Assembly (NCBI GenBank): GCA_001464165.1
Contig: LNEX01000088.1
Location: 1 to 5,166 of the forward strand
Length of the DNA: 5,166 bases
From: a bacterium Ga0077546
Lineage (GTDB): Bacteria > Cyanobacteriota > Vampirovibrionia > Obscuribacterales > Obscuribacteraceae
Direction: 5' to 3'
Shown in pieces: positions 1 through 4,855 of this stretch. Made by a program: the position numbers and the translations under genes. Within the stretch, counting starts at the first letter, position 1; every line of letters starts with the position of its first letter. The notes beneath the pieces are model-generated. The model was not told the DNA's origin, did not search any database, and saw only the letters and a program-made list of their open reading frames with translations.

Positions 1-28
1 CAAATTGAACTTTCTTACAACACGCTAG

Positions 29-52
29 TTCAAAAAGAATGGCTTAGTGGCT
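29..52. repeat. Direct repeat, copy 1 (partner at 230-253)
   Basis: These 24 bases match 230-253 at 23 of 24 positions, the difference being G41 against A242. The copies lie 201 bases apart. In copy 2 the repeat contains the last two codons and the stop of the minus-strand gene ending at 245. Read the same way on the minus strand, copy 1 also gives Ser-His-stop (AGC CAC TAA), and the codons before it give Pro-Arg-Pro, compared with Pro-Ala-Asn in copy 2. The frame upstream of copy 1 is closed by a TGA at 64-62, so it is not a gene end in use. Confidence 0.85.
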
Positions 53-107
53 CGGTCTAGGTCAAAAGAACGATAATTGCACCGCAAAATCGAGCTAGTT
101 TTTCTCA

Positions 108-166
108 ATATAAAAACTGGGTCCCGGATAGCATGCTAGCCGAAGCTAACCTAGGCACACCGGGAC
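108..166 (-). terminator. Intrinsic terminator of the minus-strand two-gene unit
   Basis: Read on the minus strand, GTCCCGG (166-160) pairs perfectly with CCGGGAC (127-121). Inside is a second hairpin, GTTAGC-TTCG-GCTAGC (150-135), with a C(UUCG)G tetraloop. One of its pairs is a G-U wobble on the minus strand but a C-A mismatch on the plus strand, which supports minus-strand use. The stem is followed by CCAG and a run of five T (116-112). It lies about 80 bases past the stop of the gene ending at 245. A further 7+7 inverted repeat (97-103 with 112-118) covers the T run. Confidence 0.75.
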
Positions 167-229
167 AACTGAATTGATGTTACCAAACATTCGGGTCGAT
201 TGGCAATACAGTAAACGCCATACGATTAA

Positions 230-253
230 TTCAAAAAGAATAGCTTAGTGGCT
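230..253. repeat. Direct repeat, copy 2, spanning the stop codon of the 682-245 gene
   Basis: This is the second copy of the 24-base repeat at 29-52, with one mismatch. It covers the final Ser-His codons and TAA (247-245) of the minus-strand gene and about 15 bases of its 3' untranslated region. Beyond the repeat on the minus strand the two copies still show patchy likeness (GAA-T-TA...CGT against GAA-C-TA...CGT), as expected from an old duplication rather than from a short binding site. Confidence 0.85.
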
Positions 254-682
254 ATTCGCTGGTGCCGCTTCAATCTTGTAATAGTTGACAGGGAAGGGAA
301 ACCGACCTTCACCAGACAAAGACTTCGCTCCCGCGCTGCCACACTTCCCGTTCCTATCAAGGTGGCCCAGAGACAGAGTACGCACATGCATTTGGTTTTC
401 CCGTTTCTCATAGCTCCGATAGGAACTAACACCGCAGTCCAGAGGTTGGCTTGGTGAAGAATCAGCCCCAAGGCTACGATAACTCCTTATGGTCCATTGC
501 ACACGCGAGTGATTAGGCAATACGAAGTCACCATTTGATGACACAAGGCGCGGACCAAAGTCGCCAACATATAGAGGTTTCTCCTTTGCCCAGAGAGGCT
601 TGGTGAATAGCGCCACAGCCAAGAAAAGACCGCAGCTCAACAGAACCATCATGAGCAGAGCAAACTCAGAAAGTGCAGCCAT
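245..682 (-). CDS. Small exported or membrane-anchored orphan protein, second gene of the unit
   Basis: I recognise no family for this 145-residue protein. Residues 7-26 form a hydrophobic segment followed by Thr-Lys-Pro-Leu-Trp-Ala-Lys, so it is a signal peptide cut near Ala32 or an N-terminal membrane anchor with the rest outside the cytoplasm. A Leu-Leu-Ser-Cys at 14-17 resembles a lipobox but sits inside the hydrophobic run and lacks a basic lead-in, so lipidation is doubtful. The remainder is polar with two cysteines, C83 and C114, which could form a disulfide, and an aromatic Phe-Pro-Phe-Pro-Val-x-Tyr-Tyr stretch at 128-135. The start is ATG at 682, one base after the TGA of the preceding gene (TGATATG), with GGACGGG upstream as a ribosome site. 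This implies translational coupling. Export and co-expression are inferred from sequence; the function is unknown. Confidence 0.72.
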   Translation of the reverse strand: MAALSEFALLMMVLLSCGLFLAVALFTKPLWAKEKPLYVGDFGPRLVSSNGDFVLPNHSRVQWTIRSYRSLGADSSPSQPLDCGVSSYRSYEKRENQMHVRTLSLGHLDRNGKCGSAGAKSLSGEGRFPFPVNYYKIEAAPANSH

Positions 683-683
683 A

Positions 684-1277
684 TCAATGCCCGTCCAACG
701 AGCTTGCTGGCTTAAAAGTCTTCAAGCTAGGTTGATATACAGAGTTAGAACCCTCTCCAGTAGCGCTTACCGGCGCTGGGGTCAAGACTCCAACCGGATT
801 GTTCCAGCCACCGGGTGGCGGGACGGGAACAGGGTAATTACCAGATGCGTCACGTTTACCCAAGTCGAACCCGCAGTGAGTCACTTGAAACTTGAAGCGT
901 GGGCGCCCACCCTTACTGGCAGCAACCTGAGCAGCGGCAGCACGCTTCGCAGCAGACGCCCTCGACTCTTCCATCAAACTTAGCCTGCGAGCGTCAGCGG
1001 CGGCCTCAGCCTCCTTCTCTTCAAGGGTTAGCCGGGCATTCAGTGAATCTACATACATAGGCGCCTGGACCAATGTGGAATTGACCCAAATATATTCATT
1101 AAACGCAGCGCGCGGAATCGAAGCAACCGGGCTAGGACTATTTATAGCCCCCCTGCAGTCATATCTCTGCGGTGGAAAGCAAAAGCGACTACCTTTCGCC
1201 CACACAGCCCCAGCCGCGCCAAACCCAACCAACAACAAGGCCGCAGCAACCAACATAGATTTAAAAACAGCAGCCAC
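684..1277 (-). CDS. Exported orphan protein with Ala/Glu helix and Pro-rich tail, first gene of the unit
   Basis: No family is recognised for this 197-residue protein. Residues 1-27 read as a signal peptide: Lys6, a hydrophobic core at 8-25, and Val-Trp-Ala before Lys28, which fits signal peptidase I. The mature part begins with a segment holding C33 and C41. Next is a highly charged Ala/Glu/Arg/Lys stretch (about 79-122) likely to be one long helix or coiled coil, then a region with C135, then a Pro/Gly-rich tail (148-170, including Pro-Val-Pro-Val-Pro-Pro-Pro). I chose GTG at 1277 because TGAGGG (1290-1285) sits seven bases before it. The frame stays open to a TTG at 1301, but that codon lies inside the best -10 box. 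A,G-rich helix plus Pro-rich tail suggests an envelope structural or adaptor role, but this is only a guess. Confidence 0.75.
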   Translation of the reverse strand: MAAVFKSMLVAAALLLVGFGAAGAVWAKGSRFCFPPQRYDCRGAINSPSPVASIPRAAFNEYIWVNSTLVQAPMYVDSLNARLTLEEKEAEAAADARRLSLMEESRASAAKRAAAAQVAASKGGRPRFKFQVTHCGFDLGKRDASGNYPVPVPPPGGWNNPVGVLTPAPVSATGEGSNSVYQPSLKTFKPASSLDGH

Positions 1278-1284
1278 GGCAAAG

Positions 1285-1290
1285 CCCTCA
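1285..1290 (-). promoter_or_regulatory. Ribosome binding site that sets the GTG start at 1277
   Basis: TGAGGG on the minus strand, with a seven-base gap to GTG 1277. Neither the upstream TTG (1301) nor the downstream in-frame ATG (1256) has a comparable site, so this decides the start. Confidence 0.65.
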
Positions 1291-1300
1291 CAACTAATCA

Positions 1301-1328
1301 AATATAAGCGCTACTAACCAAATAACAA
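1301..1328 (-). promoter_or_regulatory. Candidate promoter of the minus-strand unit
   Basis: On the minus strand TTGTTA (1328-1323) and TATATT (1306-1301) lie 16 bases apart, matching the sigma-70 type consensus at 4/6 and 5/6. A transcript starting near 1294 would have a leader of about 17 bases containing the ribosome site before GTG 1277. Position and composition fit, but box matching alone is weak evidence. Confidence 0.45.
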
Positions 1329-1490
1329 ATAGTGGAAACCCCACCCGCACCCAGTCTCAGACAACGGAACACGCCCCTAACGCGAATTGGTACAAGCGCA
1401 CACGCCGAATTTACCAAGCCCTAACTATTCCTAACAGCAGCACTCTAAAGCCGCACCATACAGCGCTTTCGCCTTAACACAGCAAATCGA

Positions 1491-1519
1491 GGTTAAGAAA
1501 CCACTTGCGGTTCTTAACC
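1491..1519. promoter_or_regulatory. 9+9 palindrome over a candidate -35 box (possible operator)
   Basis: GGTTAAGAA (1491-1499) is the exact reverse complement of TTCTTAACC (1511-1519), with 11 bases between. No T run follows on either strand, so it is not a terminator. The centre contains TTGCGG (1505-1510), the candidate -35 box of the plus-strand promoter, so a dimeric regulator bound here would compete with RNA polymerase. It lies in the spacer between divergent units and could act on either. Confidence 0.5.
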
Positions 1520-1534
1520 AGTCGGATCTATAAC
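1505..1534 (+). promoter_or_regulatory. Candidate promoter for the DUF4173-DUF6891 operon
   Basis: TTGCGG (1505-1510) and TATAAC (1529-1534) are separated by 18 bases. The -10 box matches 5/6, the -35 box only its TTG. The start of transcription would be near 1541, giving a leader of about 60 bases to GTG 1602 or about 315 bases to ATG 1857. The overlap with the palindrome at 1491-1519 is the main reason to take it seriously. Confidence 0.35.
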
Positions 1535-1546
1535 ATTGAAAGTAGG

Positions 1547-1561
1547 TTCGCAGCATGCGAA
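1547..1561. repeat. 6+6 palindrome in the divergent spacer
   Basis: TTCGCA (1547-1552) and TGCGAA (1556-1561) are exact reverse complements around GCA. It would lie at the very start of a transcript from the 1505-1534 promoter, either as an RNA hairpin or as a second protein-binding site downstream of the first palindrome. Confidence 0.45.
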
Positions 1562-1649
1562 TTTATCATCCAAGGTATCTGTAACAAAAACCAATAGCTA
1601 GGTGGCACGCAGCGAGCGCGCCGCACGGCGATTGGCACACATGCAAAAA

Positions 1650-1667
1650 GCGCACCTCAAAGTGCGC
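1650..1667 (+). repeat. 6+6 inverted repeat, possible leader hairpin
   Basis: GCGCAC (1650-1655) pairs exactly with GTGCGC (1662-1667) across a six-base loop CTCAAA, giving a GC-rich RNA hairpin. No T run follows, so it is not a terminator by itself. It lies within the long leader of the plus-strand operon. Confidence 0.4.
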
Positions 1668-1775
1668 GGACCAAGCACGCCGACAAACGGCGCAAACCGA
1701 ACACGTTTATCAAATGCGCCACCAAGCGCATTGATTAAACGCGCCATCAATAGAAATGAACCAATCACGCACACA

Positions 1776-1830
1776 AAAAGTTCAACCCGCACAAAACACG
1801 TTCAACACGACACTTCAAAAGTTCAACCCG
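1776..1830 (+). promoter_or_regulatory. Three GTTCAAC boxes spaced 20 and 21 bases
   Basis: GTTCAAC occurs at 1780-1786, 1800-1806 and 1821-1827. The outer two lie within an identical 14-base word, AAAAGTTCAACCCG (1776-1789 and 1817-1830); the middle one is in ACGTTCAACACG. The spacing is close to two helical turns, placing the boxes on one face of the DNA, as in tandem regulator sites. The 20- and 21-base steps break the reading frame between copies 1 and 2, so a repeated peptide does not explain them. The last box ends 29 bases before ATG 1857. Confidence 0.5.
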
Positions 1831-1856
1831 TCAAAAACTCCACAAGAGAAAACAAA

Positions 1857-3818
1857 ATGAACATCCCGCTAGCAATACTGGCATCAGCAGCCACAATCGG
1901 ACTGCTCGCCGACCTCATGCTCAAGGAAAACTTCCACACAAACACAATGGTAGGTTTCGGCGTCCCCACTGTCACCATCGCCCTAGCCCTGGCCACCTGC
2001 CTCGTCGCCTGCGCCAGCAAACTGCGCACACGCCGCCACGGCCTCGGCTTCCTCATCCCCGCGGTGGTCTTCTCCCTCGCCTTCCTCCTGCGCGACTCAC
2101 CAACTCTTCTACTGATTGATTTCGCAGTAATCGTAAGCGCCCTCGCCTTCGCCTCCTACTCGCTGATGGGCACGCCCCTAGCCAAAGGAGGGTTGCTGCA
2201 CTACGCCTCAGCCCTAGTGAGCATTGCGATCACTCCGACGTTTAACACGATAGAGCTTTTGGTGCGCGAAATAAATTGGCGCGAGACAATGTCAGAGAAA
2301 TCGGCCAAGCATCTCACAGCGGTGCTCAAAGGTTTGGCGATAGCGACACCATTAGTGGTAATATTTTTGGGATTGTTCACAGCAGCCGACCCAGCGTTTG
2401 CTGCAATCGCACAAAAGTCAATCAATTTTGACTTAGGCGATCTCTCCGTCAACATGATTATCTTCTCGATCTTTACCTGGCTCTCAGCGGGTTTCTTACA
2501 CGGACTCTCAATTTTCAAATGCGACGGATACACGATAAATCCGGCATTGTTTGATGAGCATAGAGAACAGGCAGAGCAGAGAGAACGGCTCGATGCGACA
2601 TATGAGAGCAGTGCAAAAAACGCCAATAGGATAAAAGAGACAAAAGTCAGCAAAGACATCGGTGTATTCGGCTCAACCGGAGCCCTCAATGCCCTCGTTG
2701 CAGCAGGTGCTCCTGTGCGTGGGCCGATGTTGAGGGAGGGGTTTGAGTATGAGAGGGAGTATGAACATGAGACCGAACATGAACCTGAACATGAATATGA
2801 ACACGAAGGTGCCGTCGACAAGATTCGCTTCTCGCAATTAAGCATTGCCGAGCGCAATTCGCAGGCCGCTCGCATCTCAAATAGCATCCACAATTCTAAC
2901 CACAACACCAACTTCAACACAAGCTCAAATATAGACACCACCAACTCCCGCTTCAGCCTCGAAGTACCCGAGAAAGAACCGAGGTTCGCCCTCGGCCTAA
3001 CAGAGCTAGCGACAGTAATCGGCTCAGTCAATGTACTCTTCGCCACATTTGTGGCCGTGCAACTGCGCTATCTCTTCGGCGGAGCCAGCCTGATCGAAAT
3101 CACTCCAGGGCTGAGTTACGCTGAGTATGTGCACAAAGGTTTCTTCGAACTGAACACAGTGGTGGCACTGGTGCTACCGTTACTCTTAATGGCAGACAGC
3201 ATGCTCATTCGCAAATCGAAGATGGGCTTGTATGCATTTAGAGTCTTAGCCGGAACACAAATTGCCCTAGTGCTAGTAATTCTCGGATCAGCTCTGATGC
3301 GCATGGGCTTGTATCAAACTGAGTTTGGCCAATCAGAATTAAGACTATATGTAACTGTGTTCATGGGCTGGTTGGGCACAGTGTGCGCAATATTTGCCGC
3401 CACAGTACTCAGTGGCAAGCGCCAGCGTTTTGCCTTCGCTAGCTATTTATCAGGAGTAGCAATCTTGCTCGGTATCAACCTGGCAAATCCGGATGCTCTG
3501 ATTCAAACATCAAACATGGCCCTGTCGAAATTGCGTCCACAAGATATTGGCTTGGTGCTCAACTCAGCTCCGAAGATATTAGACACAACCTACGCATTGT
3601 CACTATCGAGTGATGGCATTCCACCAATGATTGATGCAATTGAAGAATTGCCAAAAGCTGATGCAAAGATTTTGGCGAAGGCACTATTGCAGAAGCATGC
3701 AGAAAAGAAGAGTGACTGGCGCCTCTTCAATCTCAGTCGCAAACTAGCCAACAACGCCATTAAAGCCCACAAGAATCAACTCACGGTTTTAGCTAACTCA
3801 AACGGGATAGACGAATGA
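1857..3818 (+). CDS. DUF4173-type polytopic membrane protein with an extended central loop
   Basis: The 653-residue product matches the DUF4173 family by sequence. About seven membrane helices lie in residues 3-221 and five in 379-542. Recognisable family stretches are Leu-Phe-x-x-Ala-Asp-Pro-x-Phe (173-181), Trp-Leu-x-x-Gly (208-212), Gly-Leu-Thr-Glu (380-383), Leu-Arg-Tyr-Leu-Phe-Gly-Gly (403-409), Tyr-Ala-x-Tyr-x-x-x-Gly-Phe-Phe-Glu-Leu (421-432), Arg-Leu-Tyr (496-498) and Asn-Pro-Asp-Ala-Leu (544-548). The two halves are joined by about 150 residues without a membrane segment: a charged helix, an alternating Glu-X repeat (297-317) and an Asn/Ser/His-rich run (341-364). The C-terminal 110 residues are soluble and helical. 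The biochemical role of DUF4173 is not established to my knowledge. ATG 1857 is chosen because the first helix starts right after it, as in relatives, and AAGAGAA precedes it; GTG 1602 would add 85 basic residues. The end overlaps the next gene by ATGA. Confidence 0.85.
   Translation: MNIPLAILASAATIGLLADLMLKENFHTNTMVGFGVPTVTIALALATCLVACASKLRTRRHGLGFLIPAVVFSLAFLLRDSPTLLLIDFAVIVSALAFASYSLMGTPLAKGGLLHYASALVSIAITPTFNTIELLVREINWRETMSEKSAKHLTAVLKGLAIATPLVVIFLGLFTAADPAFAAIAQKSINFDLGDLSVNMIIFSIFTWLSAGFLHGLSIFKCDGYTINPALFDEHREQAEQRERLDATYESSAKNANRIKETKVSKDIGVFGSTGALNALVAAGAPVRGPMLREGFEYEREYEHETEHEPEHEYEHEGAVDKIRFSQLSIAERNSQAARISNSIHNSNHNTNFNTSSNIDTTNSRFSLEVPEKEPRFALGLTELATVIGSVNVLFATFVAVQLRYLFGGASLIEITPGLSYAEYVHKGFFELNTVVALVLPLLLMADSMLIRKSKMGLYAFRVLAGTQIALVLVILGSALMRMGLYQTEFGQSELRLYVTVFMGWLGTVCAIFAATVLSGKRQRFAFASYLSGVAILLGINLANPDALIQTSNMALSKLRPQDIGLVLNSAPKILDTTYALSLSSDGIPPMIDAIEELPKADAKILAKALLQKHAEKKSDWRLFNLSRKLANNAIKAHKNQLTVLANSNGIDE
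2745..2807 (+). repeat. In-frame Glu-X hexanucleotide repeat within the DUF4173 gene
   Basis: Twenty-one codons alternate Glu with Tyr, Arg, Tyr, His, Thr, His, Pro, His, Tyr and His, so every odd position is Glu (11 in all). At DNA level the unit is a degenerate six-base GAACAT, cleanest from 2763 to 2807. The six-base period keeps frame on expansion or contraction, so length could vary between strains without breaking the gene. It encodes an acidic, His-bearing strip in the loop between the two membrane halves. Confidence 0.8.
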
Positions 3819-4585
3819 AATCGATATCAATAAAACTGGTCGGAAAGAAATTCAGCGAAGTGAACACAAGCAAATCGAGCACTAAATTGAGAGGGTCAAA
3901 AGTGAGAAGAAAGATGCTGACAGACTTCATCGAACTGCATGTAATCGAAGGCTTTCTCGGCCCTGATGAACTGGTAGAAAGAACGATAATTGAATTTCAA
4001 GACGACATCGCGCGCGAACAGTTGCTGCCAGTGGCACAAAAGCTGGTGTATCAGCGCATCGTCAAACGCTACTTAGAGGAAATCAATTGGGTGTCGCCCA
4101 CAGATTGCGAGCGGCTTGATAGGGCATTTCTTGAATTGAATCAAATGGGAATATTGGCCAAACAGAATTTCAGTTGCTGTAACAGCTGTGGCCACAAGCG
4201 CATTGAGCGTGCATTGAAGAACAACGCCAAGAGAACGCGAACATCCAAACACGAAATAGAAGTGACGATGAAATCGCTATCCAAGCAATCTACGCAGTCG
4301 AAGCGCAAGGGTAGTGACATCTGGGGCTATGCGTTCTTTCACGCACAAGACACCGATGAGGCAGTGGCCACTGGCGAATTGAACATCACTTTTGGGGCGG
4401 TGGATAAGACCTCAGAGCAAGCTCTTGATATCGCTATTGAGGTGGGCCAGAAAATTGAGGAGGCATTAAAACGCAATGGTCTTAACACTTCGTGGGACGG
4501 CAGCTACTTGCAAAGAGTCGGCATAACCGGCATCAAATGGCAGAGAAGGAGGTTTCCGATGATTGTCCAGAGCAAGGCAGTTTAA
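3815..4585 (+). CDS. DUF6891-type soluble protein with a Cys-Cys-x-x-Cys cluster
   Basis: This 256-residue protein has no membrane segment. After a Lys/Ser-rich N-terminal tail (1-33) comes a helical part (34-90). Then follow motifs I associate with DUF6891: Cys-Glu-Arg-Leu-Asp-Arg-Ala-Phe (98-105), a Cys cluster with C121, C122 and C125 before Gly-His, Gly-Tyr-Ala-Phe-Phe-His-x-Gln-Asp-Thr (171-180), Leu-x-x-x-Trp-Asp-Gly (223-229) and Ile-Lys-Trp-x-Arg-Arg-Arg (240-246). A Lys/Ser/Thr-rich insert (131-166) lies between the Cys cluster and the Gly-Tyr motif. The cysteines with H127 could bind zinc, but this is untested and the family has no assigned activity that I know of. The ATG overlaps the stop of the DUF4173 gene (ATGA), so translation is coupled. 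ATG at codon 34, after AGAAGAAAG, is an alternative start. Confidence 0.8.
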   Translation: MKSISIKLVGKKFSEVNTSKSSTKLRGSKVRRKMLTDFIELHVIEGFLGPDELVERTIIEFQDDIAREQLLPVAQKLVYQRIVKRYLEEINWVSPTDCERLDRAFLELNQMGILAKQNFSCCNSCGHKRIERALKNNAKRTRTSKHEIEVTMKSLSKQSTQSKRKGSDIWGYAFFHAQDTDEAVATGELNITFGAVDKTSEQALDIAIEVGQKIEEALKRNGLNTSWDGSYLQRVGITGIKWQRRRFPMIVQSKAV

Positions 4586-4641
4586 GCTGTCGGCTAGGCT
4601 GCGTAGTCAAGGTTTAATTGGCTATGGTATTCTGAGCAGCT

Positions 4642-4656
4642 CGTTGCCCAGCAACG
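4642..4656 (+). repeat. Perfect hairpin just 5' of tRNA-Leu
   Basis: CGTTGC (4642-4647) pairs with GCAACG (4651-4656) around CCA, ending eight bases before the mature tRNA 5' end. There is no T run, so it is not a terminator for the protein operon. It may be a processing or folding element of the tRNA precursor. The 79 bases between the DUF6891 stop and the tRNA show only poor promoter matches (such as TATTCT at 4628-4633). Confidence 0.4.
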
Positions 4657-4664
4657 TCACACGT

Positions 4665-4749
4665 GGGCGAGTGGCGGAATTGGCAGACGCGCTAGACTTA
4701 GGATCTAGTGTAGCAATACGTGGAGGTTCAAGTCCTCTCTCGCCCACCA
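4665..4749 (+). tRNA. trnL-UAG: tRNA-Leu, anticodon UAG, CCA encoded
   Basis: The acceptor GGGCGAG (4665-4671) pairs with CTCGCCC (4739-4745), followed by discriminator A and encoded CCA (4747-4749). The D-arm region GGCGGAATTGGCAGACGC is typical of bacterial leucine tRNAs. The anticodon stem CTAGA/TCTAG closes a seven-base loop with anticodon TAG at 4699-4701, decoding CUA and other CUN codons. The long variable arm (4709-4721) has a short GTA/TAC stem with a GCAA loop, as expected for a class II tRNA. The T arm GGAGG-TTCAAGT-CCTCT (4722-4738) is intact with one G-U pair. All arms fold, so this is a functional gene. A terminator follows 15 bases later. Confidence 0.97.
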
Positions 4750-4764
4750 CTAAGGCCTAGTGCC

Positions 4765-4802
4765 ACAGAAGAGACTCGACAATCGTCGGGTCTCTTCTGT
4801 TT
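4765..4802 (+). terminator. Strong intrinsic terminator after tRNA-Leu
   Basis: Sixteen continuous pairs join 4765-4780 to 4785-4800 around the loop AATC. One is a U-G wobble (4776 with 4789) that would be an A-C mismatch on the other strand, so plus-strand use is favoured. The T run is short (4800-4802). It is the first terminator after the DUF4173-DUF6891 operon and could end transcripts from both that operon and the tRNA. Confidence 0.8.
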
Positions 4803-4823
4803 ATGGGGTATTTTCTTAACCTC

Positions 4824-4843
4824 GGATCACCACTGGATCACCA
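4824..4843. repeat. Tandem GGATCACCA pair, 11-base period
   Basis: GGATCACCA occurs at 4824-4832 and 4835-4843, one helical turn apart, between the tRNA terminator and the tRNA-like remnant. This could be a regulator site or coincidence; nothing else supports a role. Confidence 0.3.
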
Positions 4844-4855
4844 AATAAACAATCG

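Larger units (their letters stand above)
1535..1856 (+). other. Long leader, or coding region for a basic N-terminal tail
   Basis: This stretch has no independent gene. From GTG 1602 the frame of the downstream membrane protein is open, giving 85 extra residues that are strongly basic (many Arg, Lys, His, Thr, Asn), with only four acidic residues and no Phe, Tyr, Trp or Cys. GTG 1602 has no well-placed ribosome site. The strand is A/C-rich and poor in T, which lowers the chance of stops and could leave a frame open without selection. The stretch also holds the hairpin at 1650-1667 and three GTTCAAC boxes at 1780-1827. I read it as mainly regulatory leader, but a translated extension cannot be excluded. 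Confidence 0.5.

Noticed and set aside
65..79. A 15-base word AAAGAACGATAATTG recurring at 3978-3992 within the DUF6891 gene
   Set aside because: Two isolated copies in unrelated contexts with no flanking similarity; chance is the simpler reading.
632..643. Lipobox-like Leu-Leu-Ser-Cys in the 682-245 protein
   Set aside because: The cysteine sits in the middle of the hydrophobic segment with no basic residues before it, so lipoprotein processing is unlikely.
600..1317. Plus-strand open frames (600-983 and 1075-1317) opposite the exported-protein genes
   Set aside because: They have no ribosome sites or recognisable features, and the minus-strand frames have signal peptides, coupling, a promoter and a terminator.
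1776..1830. GTTCAAC boxes as a CRISPR array or replication-origin iterons
   Set aside because: Units are too short and the gaps too short for CRISPR spacers; no cas or replication gene, DnaA box cluster or AT-rich unwinding region is nearby.
2201..3046. Long minus-strand open frame opposite the DUF4173 gene
   Set aside because: It lies wholly antisense to a protein with clear family motifs; its Ser/Cys-rich content mirrors the sense codons, and no ribosome site or promoter supports it.
4563..4760. Plus-strand open frame of 65 codons across the tRNA-Leu gene
   Set aside because: Its second half is simply the translation of the tRNA (the familiar Ala-Glu-Leu-Ala-Asp-Ala-Leu-Asp artefact), and its start overlaps the DUF6891 gene. 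Not a protein gene.
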